Assembly (NCBI GenBank): GCA_009835515.1 | Contig: VXXH01000637.1 | Span: 1-5,954 of the forward strand | From: Candidatus Poribacteria bacterium | GTDB taxonomy: Bacteria; Poribacteria; WGA-4E; WGA-3G | Length of the DNA stretch: 5,954 nucleotides | Reading direction: 5' to 3' | Part shown: positions 1-5,954 of the stretch, in pieces | Layout: every line of letters starts with the position of its first letter | Position numbering within the stretch: position 1 is the first letter of the stretch | The notes under the pieces: generated by a model | What the model saw: only the letters and a program-made list of their open reading frames with translations | Databases searched by the model: none | Told to the model about the DNA's origin: nothing | Position numbers and translations under genes: made by a program

Positions 1-14
1 ATATGCCACATTGG

Positions 15-70
15 TTATCAGTTCTCAGTTTTTTATAGTTTTCAGTTATCGGTTTTCAGTTATCAGTTAA
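15..70. repeat. Degenerate heptanucleotide tandem repeat (TTATCAG-like)
   Basis: CAGTT or a close variant starts at 19, 26, 36, 43, 50, 57 and 64. All steps are 7 bases except 26 to 36, which has three extra T residues. The unit alternates between TTATCAG and TTTTCAG, with one CGG variant. This tract supplies the left arm of the inverted repeat at 37-147, and the tract may extend as a family of such arrays elsewhere in the genome. Confidence 0.6.
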
Positions 71-147
71 GATAGTTTTTGGAACAGTTATGTTCTCAGT
101 GAAGGTTCCACTGCAAACCTCTTTAACTGAAAACCGAACTGACAACT
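37..147. repeat. Inverted-repeat element built from a TTATCAG/TTTTCAG 7-base unit
   Basis: The left arm (37-71) and right arm (121-147) are reverse complements with few differences. A 13-base core TCGGTTTTCAGTT (49-61) is matched exactly at 125-137, a second block AGTTTTCAGTT (37-47) matches with one change, and the arms otherwise differ by a 2-base gap and by one 7-base unit (TCAGTTA) present only on the left. The loop contains a nested TGGAAC/GTTCCA stem (80-85 with 105-110). The 7-base periodicity continues leftwards to about position 15. The right arm ends four bases from the permease stop, so the permease transcript would carry this hairpin in its 3' end. It is non-coding and looks like a dispersed short repeat. 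Confidence 0.65.
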
Positions 148-150
148 CCC

Positions 151-1674
151 CTACACTTCACTTCTTTGGAAAACCAGAAATATCCCGATGAATAGGAGGA
201 GGTTGATTATCAACAGTAGAAAAATATCTGTGAACGCACGTGCTGCATTTATTTGGACATCGCTTCTCTGAAAAGAAAACTGCGGCAAACTATCCCAATC
301 GACCGCCCCGTTGTCAGCAGAGAACCATTGCTCTGCCCCGAACGCGTTCTTATCGTAGTAATAATCAATCAAAGTCCGTCGATATCTTCGCGCCGCTTCA
401 AAAAAATCTCTGAGGCCGCGCAGGTCTGTCCCTACCCACGCTTGCGTTGCCGCGTCGTACATCCCGACGGGCGAGCCTCTCAAAAGGATACGATCGACAA
501 TCGCCGGTTGAACGAAGATAGTTTCGAGTGCCTGTTTTCGGACAAGCCATGCGCGTTCTGCGGCGTTGACGATCCGTGGTCCGAGGAAGCGGTAATAATC
601 CTGCGCGTGCGGGACCTGAGGTTTGGAGGCTTCGCTCAGTTTGTCTATGTTTGAAACAGCGTGGTAATCATACCTAAGTGTTGATGAATCTTTATGAAAG
701 TATTCGTGACCTGATCCCCATATCCAATTCGGATCTACGTCTACCATACCAAAATCCGGATCTTCTCCTGGAAAGGCATCATTCGCAAGGAACTGCTTTC
801 GCTCTCTGTCGAATGCCTCCCATATCTGTTTAATTTCCTCGTAAGCGGATACCATCCGCGGTTGAGAAGTCCCAGGTGGAGCAATCGCGGCAAGAACCGC
901 GTTTGGATACACCAACACCCAAAATCCCCAGACAAACATAGCGAGCATCAGCGCGGTACCGGTTCTGCGGGTTACTGTCGAAATTAGCATGCCGATGAGG
1001 TAGAAGACCGACAGATAGACAATTGAACTCAAGATAATCCCACCAATCCGGAGGAAATCACCAGTACTCAGAGAAATAACGGTGGATGTTGTCAGCAAAA
1101 TTATCGCGAGGAGCAGACTTATCAACAACGGGACAAGCAAGCAGAGCATCGCACTGATGTATTTCGCAAGCAGGATATGCCCGCGACGGACTGGATGTGT
1201 TAGCACCAAACGCAATGTGCCACGCTCGCGTTCCCCCGCAATGGCATCGTAGGCGAAAATAAGTGCGATTAGACTCAGAACGACTTCAAAGATGAAAACA
1301 ATATCAATCGAAGTGAAGAGGTTGAGAAGTGGATTCGTCAATTTATAGGTTCCAGTATCCCACAGCGTCGGTACAAAACCGTGAGATATCCAAATCTCGT
1401 TGCCCAGTCGTTTATCCAACCCGACATTGAAAATACTCAATGGATTTGGTGGACGGGCAACGTTCAATCTTCCACCCGAATAGGTTTTCAATCCCTGTGA
1501 GCGCCGATCCTCGGTTTTGAGAGCCGTGTTGTAAGCGGCTAACCGTCGCTCGTAATCCTTGATAAGCACAGCAGTATTGGCAACAACGAGCAACAACATA
1601 ATGAGAACGGCTACGGCGAAGCGGAACGTCATCAGATTGTCGAGGAGTTCTCGGCGGATGAGCGTTGTTAACAT
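151..1674 (-). CDS. ABC-2 type transporter permease with large extracytoplasmic loops (DUF3526-like)
   Basis: This is a 507-residue inner-membrane protein that probably forms the membrane channel of an ABC exporter. Six hydrophobic segments are visible at about residues 18-38, 124-143, 171-196, 209-231, 239-265 and 481-503. Between segments 2 and 3, residues 146-164 carry the GERERGTLRLVLTHPVRR signature typical of ABC-2 permeases, where a cytosolic element meets the ATPase. Two long hydrophilic stretches, about 39-123 and 266-480, lie after helices 1 and 5; by family topology they should be outside the membrane. This layout resembles the DUF3526/ABC-2 permease subfamily, whose substrates are mostly unknown. 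The ATG at 1674 is supported by a good ribosome site just upstream, and the frame ends in TAG. No ATP-binding subunit is in the window; it may lie below position 1 or elsewhere. The substrate cannot be deduced. The ABC-2 assignment is firm, the subfamily less so. Confidence 0.88.
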   Translation of the reverse strand: MLTTLIRRELLDNLMTFRFAVAVLIMLLLVVANTAVLIKDYERRLAAYNTALKTEDRRSQGLKTYSGGRLNVARPPNPLSIFNVGLDKRLGNEIWISHGFVPTLWDTGTYKLTNPLLNLFTSIDIVFIFEVVLSLIALIFAYDAIAGERERGTLRLVLTHPVRRGHILLAKYISAMLCLLVPLLISLLLAIILLTTSTVISLSTGDFLRIGGIILSSIVYLSVFYLIGMLISTVTRRTGTALMLAMFVWGFWVLVYPNAVLAAIAPPGTSQPRMVSAYEEIKQIWEAFDRERKQFLANDAFPGEDPDFGMVDVDPNWIWGSGHEYFHKDSSTLRYDYHAVSNIDKLSEASKPQVPHAQDYYRFLGPRIVNAAERAWLVRKQALETIFVQPAIVDRILLRGSPVGMYDAATQAWVGTDLRGLRDFFEAARRYRRTLIDYYYDKNAFGAEQWFSADNGAVDWDSLPQFSFQRSDVQINAARAFTDIFLLLIINLLLFIGIFLVFQRSEV

Positions 1675-1681
1675 GAAGTTT

Positions 1682-1688
1682 TCCTTCT
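1682..1688 (-). promoter_or_regulatory. Ribosome binding site of the ABC permease
   Basis: On the minus strand this reads AGAAGGA, seven bases before the ATG at 1674. It is a good Shine-Dalgarno match at a normal distance and supports Met1 as the true start, which also places the first membrane helix 17 residues in. Confidence 0.7.
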
Positions 1689-1758
1689 ATTAGGACGAAA
1701 CCTACGAAATGGAATTTCAGATCAGATGGAGAATTTAGTAAAGCCCATAATCACCTAT

Positions 1759-1825
1759 AGGACTTACGCAATTTTTCTGTGCGACCCTATGTATTGCACG
1801 CCGCTAAGGCATTTGCGTAAGTCCT
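1759..1825. repeat. 67-bp palindromic element with 13-bp perfect terminal inverted repeats
   Basis: The left arm AGGACTTACGCAA (1759-1771) is repeated exactly in inverted orientation at 1813-1825 (TTGCGTAAGTCCT). Inside, GTGC at 1779-1782 can pair with GCAC at 1796-1799, giving a nested stem. A CTAT tetranucleotide occurs at 1755-1758 and again at 1828-1831; it could be a target duplication but is too short to be sure. The element fills most of the gap between the S9 peptidase and the permease, and its right arm ends 7 bases from the peptidase stop codon. It has no coding capacity, so a non-autonomous mobile repeat (MITE-like) or REP-like hairpin is the best reading. On the transcript it would fold just after the peptidase stop; no U-tract follows, so it is not a classical terminator. 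Confidence 0.75.
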
Positions 1826-1832
1826 GTCTATG

Positions 1833-4160
1833 TTATTTGAGGTATTCATCGAACCAGTTTAGGACATGCTTCCAATAATCGACAAGTTTTTCGTTCGACC
1901 AGAAGCCGGGCCAGTGGTCTGCCTCCTTGTATTTCAACAGTACAACTTCTTTTTCAAGGCGCGCGAGTCCCATGAACATTTCCTGTGCCTGCTCAACCTT
2001 AATAAAATCTTGATCTCCGTGAATCAGAAGCAAAGGGGTTTCAACCTTATCCAGATGGAAGACCGGTGAACCCTCAATGTAGCGTTGTGGAAATTCCCAT
2101 AGGGATCCCCCCATACTGAACTGCCCAACCTCGTACCAACCAGTATTAGTTTCGCTAAGGAACCCACTAATTAAGTTGCTCACAGATGCGACAGCGATGG
2201 CCGCCTTAAACCGTGTCGTCTGTGTGATAAGGACATTCACAGTATATCCACCGAAACTCTGACCGATGACTCCCAGCCGTTGGGGATCCACCTTTTTCGT
2301 TGCAATGGCTGCATCAATCCCTGGAAGAACGACATTCGCGTACTGCTTGTACGGCTCGGTTTTTCCTACAGGAAAATCAGGCAAGAAGACTGCATAACCT
2401 CTTGAGACGAACATACCGGGATCAAAATGCCACACACTTTCTGCAAAACTAAACCGGTTTATATTCGACGAATGCGTTGCTCCTGCATAGACGCTTGTAA
2501 TCATCGGGGCAGGATTTTTCTCAGATGCCTCAGGAGGTAGCACGAGGATCCCTTTAACGATTTGCCTGTCTTCGAGTGTCCACTCAATCAGTTCACTTCT
2601 GCCAAAGTCAATTGTCTTTAAGTGGGGATTAACATCTGTGATTTGCCGTGGAGATTCAAAAGTAGCATCGCTCATCCAGATATTCGGTGGCTCTTGACTA
2701 CTTTCCACAACATAAATAAATTCTCCGGTGGCCTCGGCGACATCTTGACGAAAGCGCCCTGCGTGAACATTCCGATGTTCGTCTTCGTACAGAAGTGTAA
2801 TTGTGTCATCCGTGAGACTCAGACGATAAAAGCTATGAGAAGCTCTTATTGTAACAGCGTTGTCTACTGTCAAGGGAGTATACCCTTCGCTTGGATAAAA
2901 TACATCGTGAACAGAAAACTTAACGTTTTCCGTCAAGTTTCGTATCACACCATCGTTCAGAGGCACTTTCCATACGTCCCCGTTTGCGATGCAGAGAAGA
3001 GCATCCCCTTCTGCTGTCCAGAGTGGTGGTTGATACAATCGTCCAAGGTCAACGTCAAGGTTTTCTGTGAGATTACGGACGATACCCGTCTCCACGTTAA
3101 CAACGTATGTGTTCCCTGATGCTAACTTACCTCCCTCACCCCCGGTTGTCCACGCGATGTACCTTGAATCCGGGGCCCAACTGATAGTAATACCATACGC
3201 AAGACGTATTTTCTGGACAAGGGGTTCAATTTTTGTGGATGAAACTTCGCTTAACGCTTTTGGCAACGGTATTATGTAGAGATCAAATATCTGTTGTTGC
3301 GCATTGGGTGTTTCGGAGCCTAAGGAAACCGTAACGGCAACATATTCCCCGTTAGGAGCAATATCGAAGCTTCTAATGCTATAGCCTTTCATTAACGAAA
3401 AGGTCTCACCCGTCTTAGTATCAGCAATTACTAAATCTCGGTGTCCGCTTCCTGGTTTCTTTTCATCAGATTGTTCGTTTTCCTGTGTTAATTTAACATC
3501 TCGTACTTGAAGTCGTTTTTTGGGCCAGTCCCAGACTTCAACAAAGGATGGTTTAGGCGGAGTTTTAGGAGAAATTTGAGATTTGTCTTGCACAGATTCC
3601 TTATTGATGGGCATATCAACCTCGGAAATGGATTTGAAAAGAACGAAACGTCCATCCGGTGTCCATTTAGACACCTCAAAGCCAAAGAACGTCCGAACGG
3701 TTTCCGATGTGAACTCTTGCATATCGTCAGATTCTCGGTTCCAGATGAATAAGTGAGGTTTACCCATCCGATCTGAGAAGAATGCGAGATGTGTTCCCTG
3801 CGGAGACCATCTTGGTGCCCAACTTGAACCCCAATTCGGCGTGAGGTTGCGATGCTCATCCGTTCGCGTATTCGTTACCCAAATCGTTCCGTACGCCATT
3901 TCAATCATCACACCCGTTTTAGAATACGCGGAGTTTCCACCGCCACCTTCATACTGTTCACGGTTCTGCGTGTTGTAAGCAATCCAGTTTCCGTCGTTAG
4001 TAATAACAATAGGGACTCTTCCAACAAATGCGTTAAATTTGAGTAAATCTTCAAGTGTTAAAGGATTCATTTCTTCTCCTTCACTTCGGGCTATTGGTGT
4101 AAAAACAACTAAACAGATGAGTAAACAGGCGCAAATGTTAACGATGTTTTTGTAATTCAT
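1833..4160 (-). CDS. Secreted S9 family (prolyl oligopeptidase-type) serine peptidase
   Basis: This 775-residue protein belongs to the S9 alpha/beta-hydrolase peptidases, which cut short peptides that enter through a beta-propeller. Residues 1-26 look like a Sec signal peptide: a short basic start, a hydrophobic core at about 6-23, and an A-R-S cleavage site before E27. There is no lipobox. Propeller blades show as WD40/PD40-like motifs near 114-130 (WAPRWSPQGTHLAFFSD), 159-175, 264-278, 325-339 and 377-392. A charged, proline-rich insert covers about 181-240. The catalytic domain occupies about 535-775. Y558 in VYAGA matches the oxyanion tyrosine of DPP4-like enzymes, S635 in GQSFGG is the nucleophile, D718 in HGDQD the acid and H749 in EADHW the base. 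All key residues are present, so it should be active, probably in the periplasm or outside the cell. The usual RGS-x-GYG segment before the nucleophile domain is replaced by PDFPVGKTEPY, so it is not a textbook DPP4 or acylaminoacyl peptidase; exact specificity is unknown. The ATG at 4160 was chosen because it adds the signal peptide. Confidence 0.92.
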   Translation of the reverse strand: MNYKNIVNICACLLICLVVFTPIARSEGEEMNPLTLEDLLKFNAFVGRVPIVITNDGNWIAYNTQNREQYEGGGGNSAYSKTGVMIEMAYGTIWVTNTRTDEHRNLTPNWGSSWAPRWSPQGTHLAFFSDRMGKPHLFIWNRESDDMQEFTSETVRTFFGFEVSKWTPDGRFVLFKSISEVDMPINKESVQDKSQISPKTPPKPSFVEVWDWPKKRLQVRDVKLTQENEQSDEKKPGSGHRDLVIADTKTGETFSLMKGYSIRSFDIAPNGEYVAVTVSLGSETPNAQQQIFDLYIIPLPKALSEVSSTKIEPLVQKIRLAYGITISWAPDSRYIAWTTGGEGGKLASGNTYVVNVETGIVRNLTENLDVDLGRLYQPPLWTAEGDALLCIANGDVWKVPLNDGVIRNLTENVKFSVHDVFYPSEGYTPLTVDNAVTIRASHSFYRLSLTDDTITLLYEDEHRNVHAGRFRQDVAEATGEFIYVVESSQEPPNIWMSDATFESPRQITDVNPHLKTIDFGRSELIEWTLEDRQIVKGILVLPPEASEKNPAPMITSVYAGATHSSNINRFSFAESVWHFDPGMFVSRGYAVFLPDFPVGKTEPYKQYANVVLPGIDAAIATKKVDPQRLGVIGQSFGGYTVNVLITQTTRFKAAIAVASVSNLISGFLSETNTGWYEVGQFSMGGSLWEFPQRYIEGSPVFHLDKVETPLLLIHGDQDFIKVEQAQEMFMGLARLEKEVVLLKYKEADHWPGFWSNEKLVDYWKHVLNWFDEYLK
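4076..4081 (-). promoter_or_regulatory. Strong internal Shine-Dalgarno before Met31 of the S9 peptidase
   Basis: The minus strand reads AAGGAG, five bases before an in-frame ATG at 4070 (Met31). It is a better ribosome site than the one before the annotated start at 4160, where only GGAAAG (4166-4171) is seen. Initiation here would remove the whole signal peptide and yield a 745-residue cytoplasmic form. The same bases encode Ser-Glu-Gly-Glu-Glu after the predicted cleavage site, so the match may be chance from codon content. Confidence 0.35.
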
Positions 4161-4210
4161 TGCTACTTTCCAGAATCCTTTCTAATACTAACGTGAATTT
4201 GATATATGGA

Positions 4211-4316
4211 TGGGTTCGGATGCAGACTGCACATCTGGCATTCATCAGGGTAGAACGGTCATCAGAGGGGTGCCTCTATTCTCTGAATTGAACGGTCTAT
4301 CCTGCATCAGAACCCA
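4211..4316. repeat. 106-bp imperfect palindromic element with 14-bp terminal inverted repeats
   Basis: TGGGTTCGGATGCA at 4211-4224 is matched in inverted orientation by TGCATCAGAACCCA at 4303-4316, with one mismatch in 14. The interior holds a direct repeat GAACGGTC (4253-4260 and 4290-4297), three copies of CATCAG (4243-4248, 4260-4265, 4305-4310) and a tight hairpin AGAGG-GGTG-CCTCT (4264-4277). No reading frame of note lies inside. It occupies the centre of the gap between the sigma-like gene and the S9 peptidase, in what would be the leader or promoter region of the peptidase. The architecture suggests a small non-autonomous mobile repeat; a structured RNA leader is an alternative. Confidence 0.65.
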
Positions 4317-4385
4317 AAAGAGCCACCGATGCCCTCAAAATCTAACAGTTCGTTAGGCGTTACAATCACCTGAATTAGTATTGTC

Positions 4386-5954
4386 CTACTTCTGCCCCAG
4401 AACCTTCAGAAACTCTGGATCATCCTTTACATCCGAAAATTCGGGGGTTTCAAGGAATTCCGGATAGTAGCTATCCAGATAATTGTAGGAAGTCACCATA
4501 TACTTGTCCTGACCGACCTTCAAATGGTGTAAAGTCTTCTCTCGATTTTTCTCAGATGCCCAGATGCTCACAGCAAGCATGAAGTGATTATAGTCGTTGT
4601 AATTTCCCAAATCGATGGCGAGTTGTAGCAAACGTTTCCCCTCGTTATACTTCTTCGCCCATACCAAACAACAACCGATATTGTGAGCGGCCCAAACAAG
4701 CTCGTAAAAATTTACAGGAAAACCTGCTTCCCGTTTTTTCAACTCTAATTCCATAAATGTGTTCACTTCCGTATAGACTCGATCAAAACGCTTCCAATCT
4801 TCCTTTTGACTATACAACAGCAGTCGATTCTCCCTCACAGCCAGCCAGAATCGGAAATAATAGTTCCGACTCTGTTCATTGTTAGCACGCTCCAACTTTT
4901 CTATTTCGAGAAGTGCTGCCTCTATCCGGTCGTTCTTTTTTAATATCTCTGCCCCGAATTGCAAGAAATCGCAGCGGGAGTAGCCACTCACTTTAGGATT
5001 CTCTAAGCGTTCAGACACTTGATTATAAAGTTGAATCCAATCATCAATACGACCCTCCGCTTTCCAACATCCGGCAGTGGACAGATGCGCAATAGTTCTT
5101 AACACATATTTTTCTGAATGCTTACATGCCCAATGGTAAAGGCGCGTCTGTTCCTCAATAGCTTCTTGATTTCTCCGAAGATGCGCAAGACTATTGACCA
5201 ATGATTTATGCGCCCAATAACGCTCCGTACCATCTAAAGCGTTATCCATATACTTACGAAGTAGAGACACCCGTTTTTCCATGCCAAGTTTGCCCATAGA
5301 CGGGTATATATTATCAACCACGAGATGCGCCAACTCAGGTGTGATTTCACCCTTAAGCATATCTTCAATCTCAACGGATGCCGCCTTCAGAATATCCTCC
5401 CTTGATGCGGGATCAGATTTGACTTGTTCCATGAATGAATCGAACTTGTTGCGAAGTTGAGCTAATTGACTCATGATGTTCTCCTTCAGATTATCTGGTA
5501 ATAGTAAATGCCCAAAGGATTCTTGTTCCAAGAATTCCTGATCAGTTTGTATCCGCTTTCGCGCGCGTTGGAGTCGACTCGTAATTGTATTTACGGACAC
5601 CCCCATAAATTCGCCAATCTCTTTCGTTGACATTTCGTCAAGATAGTAAAGTGTTATGACCGTGCGTTCGTTCTCTGGTAGTTTTTCCAAAAGCTTTTGA
5701 ACAAGCTCCTGGCAATACTCGGTTCTCTCTGTCACCTGCTGTTCTGAAATGTGGTGTGTATAAGAGGATTCCTCAATTTCTTCCAGACGTGTACCCTCCA
5801 AAGATTGCATCACAGGCTTTTGCTGCCGCAGCCGTTTTTGCTTACGTAACCAATCAATGCAGAGCCGGTTTGCAGTGACATGAAGCCACCCAGCAAATTG
5901 ATTCGGATCCTTGAGTGTTGGAAGTTTTTTGTATGCCCTAAGGAAGGTATCCTG
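4386..5954 (-). CDS. ECF-like sigma-70 factor with long TPR-like C-terminal domain (5' end outside window)
   Basis: The open frame continues without a stop to the window edge, so the gene is partial at its start; 522 codons are visible. The first 47 visible residues are the end of sigma-70 region 2: QDTFLRAYKKL, then GWLHVTANRLCIDWLRKQKR, the segment that in this family melts and reads the -10 element. Visible residues about 81-138 form region 4, which reads the -35 element, with a helix-turn-helix in MSTKEIGEFMGVSVNTITSR (108-127). After this come about 380 residues rich in amphipathic helices with TPR-like spacing, for example AHKSLVNSLAHLRRNQEAIE and AAHNIGCCLVWAKKYNEGK, ending in a PEFSDVKDDPEFLKVLGQK tail like the last module of some TPR proteins. 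Ordinary ECF factors stop soon after region 4 at roughly 180-200 residues, so this is a fusion. The tail may sense a ligand or protein and control the sigma part, as proposed for ECF groups with C-terminal extensions such as ECF42. A GTG at 5813 falls after region 2 and is not the true start. No anti-sigma gene is visible. Confidence 0.87.
   Translation of the reverse strand, partial: QDTFLRAYKKLPTLKDPNQFAGWLHVTANRLCIDWLRKQKRLRQQKPVMQSLEGTRLEEIEESSYTHHISEQQVTERTEYCQELVQKLLEKLPENERTVITLYYLDEMSTKEIGEFMGVSVNTITSRLQRARKRIQTDQEFLEQESFGHLLLPDNLKENIMSQLAQLRNKFDSFMEQVKSDPASREDILKAASVEIEDMLKGEITPELAHLVVDNIYPSMGKLGMEKRVSLLRKYMDNALDGTERYWAHKSLVNSLAHLRRNQEAIEEQTRLYHWACKHSEKYVLRTIAHLSTAGCWKAEGRIDDWIQLYNQVSERLENPKVSGYSRCDFLQFGAEILKKNDRIEAALLEIEKLERANNEQSRNYYFRFWLAVRENRLLLYSQKEDWKRFDRVYTEVNTFMELELKKREAGFPVNFYELVWAAHNIGCCLVWAKKYNEGKRLLQLAIDLGNYNDYNHFMLAVSIWASEKNREKTLHHLKVGQDKYMVTSYNYLDSYYPEFLETPEFSDVKDDPEFLKVLGQK

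Noticed and set aside
15..70. Tandem repeat as a CRISPR array
   Set aside because: The unit is 7 bases with no spacers, unlike CRISPR repeats of about 24-40 bases separated by unique spacers.
253..654. Plus-strand open frame of 133 codons
   Set aside because: It lies wholly opposite the permease gene, shows no recognisable family and is a shadow of that coding sequence.
1675..1758. Promoter for the permease using TTGCGT in the repeat arm as -35
   Set aside because: The matching -10 would be TATGGG at 16-base spacing, only three of six consensus bases, so it is not supported.
2622..3119. Plus-strand open frame of 165 codons
   Set aside because: It is antisense to the propeller of the S9 peptidase and has no domain or ribosome-site support.
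3488..3859. Minus-strand open frame of 123 codons in another frame of the peptidase gene
   Set aside because: It overlaps a well-supported gene and its composition is that of an out-of-frame translation.
4105..4160. Lipoprotein signal in the S9 peptidase from its early cysteines
   Set aside because: The cysteines at residues 10, 12 and 16 lie within the hydrophobic core, not at a lipobox after it; an ordinary Sec signal with A-R-S cleavage fits better.
4342..4356. Hairpin CTAAC-loop-GTTAG followed by ATTTT on the minus strand, as terminator of the sigma-like gene
   Set aside because: The stem is only 5 bp with few G/C pairs and the T run is short; this could easily be chance.
5811..5813. 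GTG at 5813 as the start of the sigma-like gene
   Set aside because: The frame stays open for 47 more codons to the window edge and those codons encode clear sigma region 2, so the real start is outside the window.

Overview
The window looks like chromosomal DNA from an uncultured, environmental Gram-negative-type bacterium. The combination of an ECF-like sigma factor fused to a long helical-repeat tail, a large secreted S9 peptidase, a big-loop ABC-2 permease and many short palindromic repeats between genes fits Candidatus Poribacteria or a similar sponge- or marine-associated lineage. That placement is inference from gene style and from recollection of repeat types; no rRNA or marker gene is present to prove it.

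All three protein genes lie on the minus strand, so transcription runs from high to low coordinates. First (5954 to 4386) is a sigma-70 family protein whose start lies beyond the window edge: part of region 2, a complete region 4 helix-turn-helix, then about 380 residues of TPR-like helical repeats. Next (4160 to 1833) is a 775-residue secreted prolyl-oligopeptidase-family (S9) serine peptidase with an N-terminal signal peptide, a WD40-like beta-propeller and a complete Ser/Asp/His triad. Last (1674 to 151) is a 507-residue six-helix ABC-2 type permease with two large loops; no ATPase partner is in view.

The genes are separated by gaps of 225 and 158 bases, and 150 bases follow the permease. 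Each of these three non-coding stretches carries a different short inverted-repeat element with nested inner stems: 4211-4316, 1759-1825 and 37-147. The last is built from a 7-base TTATCAG/TTTTCAG-type unit. These look like small non-autonomous repeats (MITE or REP-like) and may also act as 3'-end RNA hairpins. They make a tight single operon less likely, although readthrough is possible.

No tRNA, rRNA, CRISPR array, transposase gene or convincing plus-strand gene was seen. A functional link between the three genes (a sigma factor controlling a secreted peptidase and an exporter) is only a hypothesis from gene order.
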